DNA of 64,000 nt, taken from assembly GCA_021018995.1 (NCBI GenBank), contig CM037596.1, positions 90,651,184 through 90,715,183 of the forward strand, read 5' to 3'. This document shows, piece by piece, positions 44,801 through 55,247 of the stretch. The first letter of the stretch is position 1, and every line of letters begins with the position of its first letter. The stretch is from Chloranthus sessilifolius. Lineage: Eukaryota; Streptophyta; Magnoliopsida; Chloranthales; Chloranthaceae. The position numbers and the translations under genes are program-made. The notes under the pieces were generated by a model. That model was not told the origin of the DNA and made no database searches. It was given only the letters and a program-made list of their open reading frames with translations.

Positions 44801-46663
44801 GTTGGCCTTCCCAGGGTGATACTAGATGGAACAGTCATAGTCCTTTAAAAACTCCATCCACCGTCTTTGTCGCATGTTCAAATCATTTTGGGTGAATAGG
44901 TACTTTCGGCTCTTGTGATCGGTGAAGATATCAAATGTCTCACCGTATAGGTAGTGTCTCCATATTTTCAAAGTAAAGATCACCGTTGCTAACTCTAGAT
45001 CATGTGTGGGATAGTTATTCTCATGATCCTTAAGCTGTCTAGAGCCGTACGCGATAACCTTCTTATGTTAGTTGAGAACACAACCCAAACCACTGTAAGA
45101 CGCATCGCTATATATAGCAAAACCTCCTCCACCAAAAGATATAGCTAACACTGACGCTATAGTCAGACGCGTCTTGAGTTTTTAAAAACTCTTCTCACAC
45201 TGCTCCGTCCACTCAAACTTAGCGTTCTTCTTTGTAAGCTGCGTAAGCGGACCTAAGAGTTTAGAGAATCCTTCAACAAACCGTCTATAGTATCCTACCA
45301 AACCAAGAAAACTACGGACTTCGGTCACGGTCTTCGGTTGCTCCCAATTTACTACCGATTTAATCTTCGCAGGATCGACGGTGATACCATCTTTAGAAAT
45401 AACATGGCCTAAGAAACTGACCTGATCTAGCCAAAACTCACACTTACTAAGTTTGGCATATAATTTGTTATCTCTAAGTGTTTGCAATGCAACTCGTAAA
45501 TATTGAATGTGTTACTCTCTTATCTTCGAATATATGAGGATATCGTCAACGAATACAACCACTGACTGGTCGAGGTGCGGCTTGAATACCAGGTTCATCA
45601 AGTCCATGAATGACGCCGGTGCGTTTGTTAGCTCAAATGACATAACCAAGAACTCATAATGTTCATACCTTGTGCGAAAAGCGGTTTTAGAAATCTCATC
45701 CACCTTGATCTTCAATTGGTGGTAACCCGACCTCAGATCAATCTTTGAAAAGAATCTTGCACTTTGCAACTGATCAAAGAGGTTATCTATCCATGGCAGT
45801 GGGTAAAGATTCTTAATCGTCATCTTATTCAGTTGATGGTAATCGATGCACAACCACATCAAACCGTCTTTCTTCTTCACAAAAAGTACTGGTGCTCCCC
45901 AAGGCGATACACTCGGCCTAATGAAACCCTTGTCCAAAAGCTCCTAAAGCTGCTCCTTCAGTTCCTTTAACTCTGCAGGCGCCATTCTATACAGTGCCTT
46001 TGACAACGGTTTCGTACCCGATGTCAGATCAATTGCAAACTCGATCTCGCGATCAGGTGGCAATCTGGGCAATTTTTCAGGAAAAACGTCGGGGTATTCG
46101 CAAGCAACTGTTATAAGGGCGATGTCTCTCTTCTTCTCCAGATGATCTTGCAAGTAGTCAAGATATCCACAACATTCATTCTTCATCATGCGCTCCGCTC
46201 GAATAGCTGAAACGAACGGCACAACTTTGGATTTGACTCCACAGAAGCGAAAGGATTTCCTATTTAGAGGTCGGAAGGTCACAATCTTTCGAAGGCAATC
46301 CACACTCGCATGGTATGCTGCCAGCCAATCCATTCCAAGTATCACATCAAACCCTTCCATTTTCAATGCGATCATATCCGTCATCATTTTGTGATTTTCA
46401 ATCATCACGATCACCGACTGGCACACTGTATCCGTGCTGATTGAGCTTCCCGTAGGGATGTTTATGGCTAAGATAAAATCAAGAGTTTTGGGCACAATGC
46501 CTAACTTCTCAGAAAATGATGGAGTGATGAATGAATGACTAGACCCAGGGTCTATCAATACACGAGCATCTACTCGACTCTCATCACCCATACATCGCAT
46601 GACAAGTGTACCTTGATTGGTGTAATAAATATATAAAGTTAAATGCACAATAAACATAAACAT
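44760..46663 (-). pseudogene. Gypsy protease, reverse transcriptase and RNase H
   Basis: From 46663 the frame gives the protease site 'VLIDPGSSHSFI', with DPG in place of the commoner DSG, and 'GFDVILGMDWLAAYHASVDC'. RT follows, with '[16 protein letters not shown]', '[14 protein letters not shown]' and the catalytic '[13 protein letters not shown]'. Then come '[11 protein letters not shown]' and '[18 protein letters not shown]', an RNase H with 'AIYSDASYSGLGCVL' and 'NVVADALSRKSS'. Stops interrupt at 45944-45946, about 45512, near 45180 and at 44822-44824. Confidence 0.85.
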
Positions 46664-46724
46664 TCACATGCATCAATCAATCAAAACATGGTATATTAGA
46701 TGAATAAACTAATAAATTTAACCC

Positions 46725-47986
46725 TCAAAGCCTAAAGATACCTTGAATGACATCGTTTGATGTCACGGCATCAGTTGCGGTGATGGCGTATGCTCGGCCT
46801 TGAACGACAGGTCGAGGCGATCTCTGTGTGGATACCGATCCAGCCTGCTCCTTGCTCTCCTTTGTCTCCTCTGGGAAGTTCCTAACCATGTGGCCCATCT
46901 TGCCACACCTAAAGCATGCCCCTGTATCCCTCTTGCAGTCCTTTGTCTTATGTGGTTTCTCACACTTTGTACACATTGGAGCCGGAGTAAATAAAGAGAC
47001 CCATGAAGATCCCTACGCTATTGAATGGTCTGGATGATGCAAGTACAGACGACCTCTGATACGAACTCGGGCCGGAAGATATAGCTAGTCGAGAGAGGGA
47101 AGGGTACTTCGGAGGTCTGGAGAATCTAGCCCTCTTATTGTGCTCAAGGTCCTGAGATTATCCTTGGTAAAGCCTCTCCTTGTTTTGCCTGTCTCTCCAA
47201 GCAAATTGTTTCTGGTTCTCCTCTTCCGCAATGAGAGATTTTGACATCACACTCTCATATATCTCCATCTCCCACATGGCTACATCCTTTTGTAGGTTCT
47301 GCCTCAAGCCAAGCTGAAATTTACGAGCTCTCATCAGCTCAGTGGCTACATGTTGTGGTGCGAATCTAGATAATCGATCGAACTCTGCACCATATTCCCT
47401 CACTGTCATAGCCCTTTGCTTCAACTCGATGAACTTAACCTCCCACTAATGTCTCACTATCTTTGGAAAGTATTTGTTGTAAAAGACTTCAGTAAACTCC
47501 TCCCAAGTCGAAGGAGTATTAGGGAATTTCCTCTCTCTATTCCGTGATACCGACTTCCACCAAGGTCCGACATCACCATCTAACTTGAAAGTAGCCCAAC
47601 GCACTTTCTCCATATTAGTACACTGGAGCACTTCAAACAATTTCTCCATCACCCTCAGCTTCAATGGGGTCAGTTTGACTCGAAAAGTTAGGAGGTCTCA
47701 TTCTCCTAAACTCGGCGAAACCACCGGGTTGGTGAGGTGGTCTAACTGCTTGTTGATTCAAAGCAGCGGTCTGCTGAGCGACGTTGGTAGCCAAGGCTTT
47801 CAACACCTGCTCCATTCTTCCATCACTACTTCTTTTGCTTCCTCTACGTCCTACGGGAATTGCATTGTCCCCTAATAGGAACCCCAATCCCCTTGATGTA
47901 CCAATAACATCAGGAATCTCTTGAAAAGGAACCTCTCTCTGTCCATCTCTTCCGCCACTACGTCCTCCTCTAAACTTAGGGGCCAT
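46725..47986 (-). pseudogene. Gypsy gag with zinc knuckle
   Basis: The gag begins MAPKFRGGRSGGRDGQ at 47986. The core gives 'VRWATFKLDGDVGPWWKSV', 'STWEEFTEVFYNKYFP', then 'MTVREYGAEFDRLSRFAP' and 'KFQLGLRQNLQKDVAMWE', in several frames separated by stops and shifts. A zinc knuckle near 46925-46885 reads CFRCGKMGHMVRNF, so its last Cys is replaced by Phe. Gag packages the element's RNA into virus-like particles; this copy could not. Confidence 0.8.
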
Positions 47987-48076
47987 AGCACTGGTCTGTC
48001 ATTCTGAAAACAACAACAAGGATCAGTACATAGATTATGAACACAATCCAACATGAACTCGTAGTTCAACCTAAAG

Positions 48077-48095
48077 CCTAGGCTTTGATACCAAC
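48077..48095 (-). other. Primer-binding site (tRNA-iMet type)
   Basis: The minus-strand reading GTTGGTATCAAAGCCTAGG starts at the LTR edge. It resembles TGGTATCAGAGC with one change in the core (A for G). It sets the element's orientation. Confidence 0.75.
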
Positions 48096-50689
48096 TGTGA
48101 CTGCCCAGATTTTCGCACCCAAAAATCCGTGCCATCAGGATCATGCTCTGGATGATCCTTGGAACAAAATCAAAGAATGTCTACTCATTAAGCGGAAATC
48201 AGAGCAGACACTATCCAGTAGTGGCAAATCGAGTCATCATATAAGGCTCAAAAGCAAAGAAAGAGAATAAACAATGCATATATAAATGAAAGAATATATA
48301 TTCTCAAAAAGGAACTAAGAAGAACCAATGGTGATGGACATCCATCACTCAAAAAAGTGGTTCCCAATGGTGGTTCCTATAGAATTTATATAAATACAAT
48401 ATTGACATCTATAAAAATATAATACAGAAGGTGGCCACCAGGCGCATAGATAATCCAAAATACATATCTAGAAACCCACAAAATACAAGACTAAAATACC
48501 CAGGCTAAGGGTAAAACTCATCGGCCTGGATATCGGTGTCCTCCTCAGCCTCCGTCTCCGGCTGATAGTCTGGGTCGCTCTCTGTACCTGGTACCCTAGC
48601 CTCAGAACCTATCATTATGGAACAGGGTGAGCTACCATCTAAGCTCAATAGAAGAATTTCAAGTAATTTGCATTTTAAATGTAAGGCATGATGCACTGGA
48701 AGTAACTCAGACAGATAGAGCATGTATAGAGCTGACAGAACTGAATAAATGTAGACAGATGATCAGAGATGTGAAATAATCAGCACGCAGGGCTTTTAAA
48801 TGAACAGAGCTTTTGCAAAAGTACAAGAAACAAACTTGATTTTAGAGTGATCAGATGCATGCATATTGTAATTATCATCTAAATTTTTATATACTTAAAT
48901 AACTTCCGTGAATATAGCACGTGGTAGCAAGATGGGTACCGATGGGTAACCCCGACCATCGTCGTTCAATAAACAATTTTAGAATGCAACAATGCCTCAT
49001 CTAAAGAGTTCAATTGTGCCGATGATGTTCGAAGCAGATGCACGGATATTCCGCCGTGCCGGTCACGGTTATACCGCCGAGTCGGTGGGGTTCGTCAGAT
49101 GAACTTTAAAATCAATACATATAAACCTCAGAGTCAAATATCAGAACAGATGCAGAGATAGATACAAAACTTGCATAACAGAAGACAAACAAAGACAGAT
49201 GCTCAGAGAAACCATACAATCAAAATCAGATATAATTTAGGTTGAATTTCCCTACCTCAAACTTATCTTTCTAAGCAAATCCAAAGCCTTATAAGGTGTC
49301 CAGGCGTTGACCTAGATCATGCATATAGTGTACTTCGTGTCAGAACAGAAAAGAAAATATTGCCCCTTAGTGTTTGCTTCCCAAAACTCAAAACAGAAAA
49401 CAGTTCAAGAACAGGGGATTTGATTGATCAATCATCCTATTTGATCGATCGGATTCACATCTGATCGATCAATATCTTCATTGATCGATCGGATGCCTTA
49501 CACCTGCTCCTTCAAAACAGAGAACATCTGATCGATTAATCTCCTCATTGATTGCTCGGATTCCCAAGTTGATCGATCAATATCCACTGTTGATCAATCA
49601 ATCTCATATTTGATCGATCAAGCCCCGAATTCGATCGATCAATGCTCAGGTTTGATCGATCGGGTCAAATTTTTAGAAAGTTCAACCTTCTGTTCTCACA
49701 ATGTCTTTATAAAATTCGATCGATCAAATCCTTGATTTGATCGATCGGATTCACAGTTTGATCAATTTGTTCACACCTGATCGATCACCTTAATATTTGA
49801 TCAATCAGTATCAAATTTGATCGATTAAACCCCATGTTTGATCGATCGAGCATATCGGGTACTAACTTCTCAAGAAAAGTCACCCTTCTGTTCTATAAAA
49901 GCATAATAAAATTCGATCGATCAACTCCTTGGTTTGATCGATCGGATTACAGACTGATCGATCGGACATGACAGATCAAGCTATCATTAATGGGATTGTT
50001 GAAATCAAACCCATCTCAACCCTAGCTTTTATGATTCACTTTGAATCATCAAGCCCTCATCAAACCCATATTTATGACGCTCCAATCTACTCAAACTCAT
50101 TATAACTCACCTATTCGGATGATTGCTTCTTGGTTCACGACATCCGAGGTCCACGAGGGTCTCGGGTCCAGATCGGGGAGCTCGTCAATGTGGGTTCTCC
50201 AAGGAACCAGAGGTTGTGTCTCACTCTAACACGTAGGCGTGCTTGCTCTTTCAACCAGATTAACGCACACAACTTCTCTGCCTTACGTTCTAACCCCAAA
50301 GTTCCGTAATCGAGGGTTTCTCAAGCTTGGGTTTCTCACAGTACTTCAGAACTCTTAGCTACAAATTTTCAAGAACAAGGAGTAGGGTGAGAATCTAACT
50401 CTCTTCCTTCTCTTATAAGCTATCTTTGGAAATATCTTAGATATTTTCATTTCTAATGGTTTCACTCCGGTGTTGAGCGCACACACACACTCCCACATAT
50501 TCACAATGTACAAAGGATCCGAAACGGATCTTGGATTCGTGTTGCAAGTGATCTATCACTTCGCACGCATACCGATTAAAAGCATTTGTATTAATAATCT
50601 TATTTTCTAATTTTTAATTTGTCTCGATTTTCGTGCCATGCACGGATACCAAAACAGCCAGAAAGTTTTCAAATTTTCAAGTCGTTACA
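48096..50689 (-). repeat. 5' LTR of the gypsy element
   Basis: Plus-strand ends are TGTGACTGCC and AGTCGTTACA. It aligns along its full length with 37753-40439. An open frame of 72 codons (48723-48505) corresponds to a 74-codon frame in the other LTR (38387-38163). Confidence 0.9.
49420..49975. repeat. TTGATCGATCAA palindrome array (5' LTR)
   Basis: It is the counterpart of the 3' LTR array, with about twenty copies. Several motif copies differ between the two LTRs by single changes (for example GATCGATTAA, GATCAATC), so individual copies are decaying independently. Confidence 0.9.
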
Positions 50690-50694
50690 GTTTA

Positions 50695-51035
50695 CATCCA
50701 AGTAGAAGCATGATCCTTTGGCTGGGGCATGTTCAAGTGATGGATTGCCACTTGAGCAGTTTAGATTGATCATACACTACAAAAAATAAGACTATTAGCA
50801 GCAGTTTTTTTAACAAAAAATCGTAGCTATTAGTCCTGTCGCTACCAAAAACTGCCGCTCTTAGTCCTACTACCTTAACAGCAAGTGCCGCTAAAACACC
50901 TTATTTTTGTAATGATAGATGTGTACCACATGGCATAATGATAACTCACACATTAATGGTGTTAGATAAAAAGTTATATTTTAATGGTATAAGATCATTT
51001 AAACACCATTAGGTGTTCAAATATCGGTAGCCATT
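50695..51035. repeat. Right half of the dispersed repeat split by the gypsy element
   Basis: It begins just after the target-site copy GTTTA (50690-50694) with 'catccaagtagaagcatgatcc', then 'gattgccacttgagcagttta', a nested CACTA MITE, 'gtgtaccacatggcataa' and the terminal inverted block at about 50985-51025. The matching copy near 55248-55440 runs in the opposite direction. Confidence 0.6.
50775..50914. mobile_element. CACTA-ended MITE (GCGGCAG family)
   Basis: The ends are CACTACAAAAAATAAG and the complement of 'cttatttttgtaatg'. The target duplication ATA is perfect (50772-50774, 50915-50917). Noncoding, 140 bp. It is nested in the dispersed repeat. Confidence 0.85.
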
Positions 51036-51299
51036 ATCCCAAGTGAAATAGGGGGTGGGTGCGGGGGATGGGGTGAAGTGTAAATAAGAAATATCACAAG
51101 TGCCTAAATGCCAAAAAACCTTAGAAAGAGAAAATAATAAATAAATTTAGACTCAAGTAGAGCTCCCACAAAGACTCACCACTTTGATAACTTGGATCTT
51201 TCGATGAGGTGCCACTTGTAGATGTATGTTGGACAAGACACAATCTTTAAATGTCAATAATTTCCCATTTATCCAAAATAGTGTTTAATTGTGTTATAT
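51036..51299. other. Flank of the dispersed repeat
   Basis: About 51180-51299 ('gaggtgccacttgtagatgt', 'aatgtcaataatttcc') is homologous to 63125-63215. No gene is visible. Confidence 0.45.
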
Positions 51300-51431
51300 A
51301 TATTAGTATAGTACTATATATATATATATATTATTGTTTTAAAATTAAGTTTATAATTATCATTATATATACTGTTAATAATTCAGAGGCAAACTTATAA
51401 AAATTATTTACTTTTGTGTGCAAATAAATAA

Positions 51432-51436
<5 letters not shown>
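51300..51436. repeat. Inverted repeat arm A
   Basis: 'gtttataattatcattatata', 'gaggcaaacttataaaaatt' and 'acttttgtgtgcaaataaat' are the reverse complement of blocks at 54722-54870. A (TA)n tract follows at about 51437-51496. Confidence 0.75.
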
Positions 51437-51501
<65 letters not shown>

Positions 51502-51779
51502 AAGAAAGAGGGAGACAGAGAAGCCCAAGAGGCACGGGGCATAAGCTCAATTGTTGCGTCCAATAGGTCTTAAGCCCTATGGTTGCCTCAAATGGCTTTT
51601 AAGTCGAAGAGGCGCCACACAACAACTAAAAGATCTTAAACAGTCCTTTCGTAGTGTCCTTTCACATTTCTTTATGAAGAATAAGATCTCCGTTAGAAAG
51701 ACACAACAAAAATAATAATCTTTCTCTTATTTTTTTTATATTTAATAATCCTTTTGTGAATCATAAAATTTGTGTCGCA

Positions 51780-51965
51780 GGTTCTTTTTCTAAAAAGTGC
51801 AATCTAGAAAAGAACATACAATTCTTAGCAAAAACGAGCTCTGTTGTATCCTGAAGGCAGATTCGCTGCGAACCCAATTGCATCTTCATTTATCCGTTAG
51901 AGTAGGGGCGTCTATTGTCTTTAAAACAACATAGTGAACTATGTGTCTCAGAGCCATTTTCAATA
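51780..51965. repeat. Direct repeat B, copy 1
   Basis: It shares 'tgcaatctagaaaagaacata', 'aaggcagatt', 'caattgcatctt', 'gtctattgtctttaa' and 'tcagagc' with 54871-55072 in the same orientation. Neither copy has coding capacity. Confidence 0.75.
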
Positions 51966-52012
51966 CCATTTATATCAACAATTTTAATTGTTTAGGGTTT
52001 AGGGTTACAAAG

Positions 52013-54672
52013 TATAACATCCCAAAAATTTGGCCTTTGAACAGTACGTCTCGATGTGTGTGTCCGATGGGTCGCACGCCGAATAGGATAAAATAATAAA
52101 ATATTAGTGTGCGAGTTTAGTTAACTAGTTGTGAATAAAAAAGAAGAGATTTAAAGTAGGATAAGTGACTAGTTGATGTGATGGCATACACCGTGGTACG
52201 GTGTATCGACTTAACACCAAACCTAAGTCCTTGGATAAAAAATAGAACTTACAAGTGGAATGTGTGTGTGCTTCACACCATGTGAGAGTAGAAGGATAAG
52301 AATTTAAACACACTCGTTGTGTGTATGCGCTTCACAAGGAAGCCAAAGCTTAGATAAATAGGGGGAGGCGTCTCACGCAAGCCACTTTGGCTTTGTTTGG
52401 TTTGGTTGCAAGAGGTTGAGAGAGAGAGAGAAGGAGAAGAAGAATCCGTTGGGATTTGTGTGCTCCGAAGTCGTGGATTATCGTAAAGATTATTGAGCTT
52501 GACTGAGAAAGAGATCGTGGTCTTTTCGACGATTGATGAGTAGCTAAATGTGGATTGACACCGAATGGGGTTTTGAAAACCCATCTTTCTTGTGAGGAGA
52601 TTTGTATGTCGTAAGCCACTAGATTGTCGTGAGGTTTGTGCAAGGTGTGCGTGGAAGATCACCCTATGATCGTGTAGGTATCGTGGTGATCGTAGAGCTT
52701 GGAAAGATCGAAAGAGGGTTTCAAAAACTCATTTGCTTGAGAGCAAGAAGACGATCCAATCTTCAAGTAAATCGTTGGATTAAAGGTGAGAAATCGACAC
52801 TTAAAGTATTTAAAAGTTATTATTAAGTATTTAATGACATGTGTAAGAAGTGTGGAGGAGATTTGAGGAAGATTGAGTTGAGAAGAAACTCGGATATGAA
52901 ACATCTTTGGTTCTCGCGCGCACGAGCTTCAGAGTTGGCTTGCGCGAGAGAAACCTTTAGAAGGTAAAAGTAAGCCCGTGGGGCTCTGTGTCTCGCTCAC
53001 GTGAGAACTTAAGTGACTTAAAGCTCGCTCGCACGAGGCCTCGCGTGACACTCTCCAGATAATTGAATGTTAGATCGGTCGCCCGAAAAATGAGAGGATT
53101 TGTGCTTGCGCGCCCGAGCTCCAGAGCTCGCTCACGCGAGGAACAGAGTATATCTGTTTGTTCTTTTGGTCTGAATTCTTTAGAGATGTGTACCTTAGGT
53201 TCTTTTAAGTATTCTTAAGAGATGTTTGGATATTTTGAATGTAGGATTAAAGCGTTGAGCTTGCGTATGGACTCTCAAGAAAGCTATGTGTTGAATGCCT
53301 TGAGTGTGGCTTGAGGTAGGGAAAACTCCTTAACATGTGTATCTGATTACTACAAGCATGTGTGTAGTAATGTGATAATAAAATGTGTGCGCTTTTCGAT
53401 TTGTCTTCGTAACAGCATGAGTTTCATTTATAAGCTTTTGAACATGTGAACTTCATACGTATATGCACTAAATAGAAAAGATATGTGTGTGTGTGTGTGG
53501 GTGTGAGCCATGTGAAACGTGTATGTGACATCAAGAAGATGTAATTATGTGTGAGACATCAAAGGGTGGTGAATAAATATGTGCGTGAAACCTTTGAAAA
53601 CTTTGAATAATTATAATTATCACATTACACGGCGATAAACTATATTTATGCACTATGATTTAAGGTTGATTATGTAAATACCCAACCGACTCGGCGGTAT
53701 AACTGTGACCGACACGGCGGGATATCCGTGGCCGGTACAGCGGGATATCCGTGCAACCCTTGTGATCTTGTGAATTCTATCGGCCAACGGTATTTGTATT
53801 CAACACAAGCGTCCATCTCTTAGGGGACCTTGGACACTATTCAAATGGTTTATGTGAACGACGATGGTGGGTATTTCCATCGGGGGCCTTGATGTTATAT
53901 ATGCTCGAGGGAATATTTAAGTTATTAGTTTAAGTTTTTCTTTTGTTATAAGAATAAGTTTTGAAAATAAGCTTTGAAAATCATGTGTTAAACTTGAAAA
54001 TCTGTAATTGATATCAGTTTTGTAACAAGTCAAATACTCTTTAAATTGTAAATCTTTATGTGAAAAGCAAATTCGTTTTATCATGAGATATATGCGTGAG
54101 GTGATAATATGCATGTTATTGATGTTTCTCTACTGAGCTTAGATGTAGCTTATCCCTCGACTATACATCACAGGTAAACGTGTGGATCAGGAGCCAATTT
54201 TGGGGAAAGACTTAGGATCTCCCGTTTGGGGAATTTTACCCTAGGTGAGGATTAGGCTAGTCATGTTTTGGTTCGTATGGTGGATATTTGAAGATTTTTG
54301 GACTTGGACTTGGTATGTCTTATAACTAAACAAAGCGTTAAGAGTACTTTTTGTAGGTATGTTGAAAGCCATTGTTTGGGTGATGGTTGGCCATCACCGG
54401 TGGCTTTCTTTTGAGCCTTCTTGTTTATACTAGATAGATGTTGTGTATTTGTAGAAAATGTTATTTGCCTTGTGATATCTAAAGTTTCATTTACGCATAT
54501 GTATAATATCTGCTTTGTCCTCCACACTAGTATGTGGGAATACCAAGTAATTTTTATATTAGGATTGTGAAGTGTGATTCGACGGTCTGATTTTCCCTGA
54601 GTTTAGGATGTAAGGAAGAGAAAAAAAATATTGTATGCGTTTTTGCGGCTTAGGGAAAATCATACTGTCACA
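52013..54672 (+). repeat. Solo LTR of a Ty3/gypsy element related to the large one
   Basis: It starts TATAACATCCC (expected TGTAACATCCC) and ends ..CATACTGTCACA. CAAAG at 52008-52012 and 54673-54677 is a perfect 5-bp duplication. No primer site, polypurine tract or coding region is present, so it is a solo LTR left by recombination. 'ccgactcggcggtataactgtgaccg' at about 53690 and 'gaggtagggaaaa' at about 53314 match, in reverse orientation, the LTRs of the element at 37753-50689. Lengths are also close (2660 against 2594-2687). Open frames inside have no domains. Confidence 0.9.
52905..53150. repeat. CTCGCGCGAG-type palindrome array in the solo LTR
   Basis: Variants such as 'ctcgcgcgcacgag', 'ttgcgcgagag', 'ctcgctcacgtgag', 'ctcgctcgcacgag', 'ttgcgcgcccgag' and 'ctcgctcacgcgag' recur. 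Relative to the 'gaggtagggaaaa' landmark, this is the position taken by GATCGATC in the related element. GC content is much above the surroundings. Confidence 0.75.
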
Positions 54673-54721
54673 CAAAGTTTAGGGTTTAATATTATATTAT
54701 ATAGATTAAAATTTATTTTTC

Positions 54722-54870
54722 TTATTTATTTGCACACAAAGTAAATTGTTTTTACAAGTTTGCCATTGAATTATTATCAATATATATATATATATATAAT
54801 GATAATTACAAACTTAATTTTGAAACAGTAAAATATATATTACTATACTAATATATATATATATATAATA
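54722..54870. repeat. Inverted repeat arm A'
   Basis: Reverse complement of 51300-51436. It directly abuts direct repeat B' at 54871. Confidence 0.75.
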
Positions 54871-55072
54871 GGTTTTTCTTTTAGAAAGTGTAATCTAGAA
54901 AAGAACATAAGATTTTTGGCAAAATCGGGTTTTGTTGTCTCCTAAAGGCAGATTTGTTGGGAACGCAATTGCATCTTTGTTTATTTAACGAAGTGGGGGG
55001 GTCTATTGTCTTTAAGAAAACATAATGAACTACGTGCCTCAGAGCTCTTTTCAGTACCATATTTCTTTAACA
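54871..55072. repeat. Direct repeat B, copy 2
   Basis: It matches 51780-51965 with about 15-20 percent visible differences. Its neighbour on the left is arm A', while copy 1 has unrelated sequence on its left. Confidence 0.75.
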
Positions 55073-55103
55073 AGTTGATCAAACGCCATTAAATTACTTT
55101 TAA

Positions 55104-55247
55104 CACTACAAAAAATAAGACTAATAACTGCAATTTTTATTAATAACTGCCGCTATTAATAAAAAAGCTATTAAAGGCTATTAAGACTATTAGTAATAAG
55201 GGTATTAGCAACAGTTTTTTTGTTAATAGCGGCAGCTTTTTGTAGTG
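55104..55247. mobile_element. CACTA-ended MITE (GCGGCAG family)
   Basis: The ends are CACTACAAAAAATAAG and the complement of 'agctttttgtagtg'. The target duplication TAA is perfect (55101-55103, 55248-55250). The subterminal TATTAGCGGCAG unit is partly eroded. Confidence 0.85.

Larger units (their letters stand above)
37753..50689 (-). mobile_element. Complete but dead chromovirus-type Ty3/gypsy element (Tekay/Del-like)
   Basis: The LTRs are 37753-40439 and 48096-50689, with TGTGA..TTACA ends. The target duplication GTTTA is perfect (37748-37752, 50690-50694). On the minus strand the order is 5' LTR, tRNA-iMet-type primer site, gag, protease, RT, RNase H, integrase, chromodomain, a noncoding spacer, an extra ORF, polypurine tract, 3' LTR. 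The total of 12.9 kb and LTRs of about 2.6-2.7 kb suit Tekay/Del elements. The coding regions carry many stops and frameshifts, so the copy cannot move on its own. Confidence 0.92.

Noticed and set aside
52273..52904. Minus-strand frames of 65-129 codons
   Set aside because: They lie within the solo LTR and have no domains.
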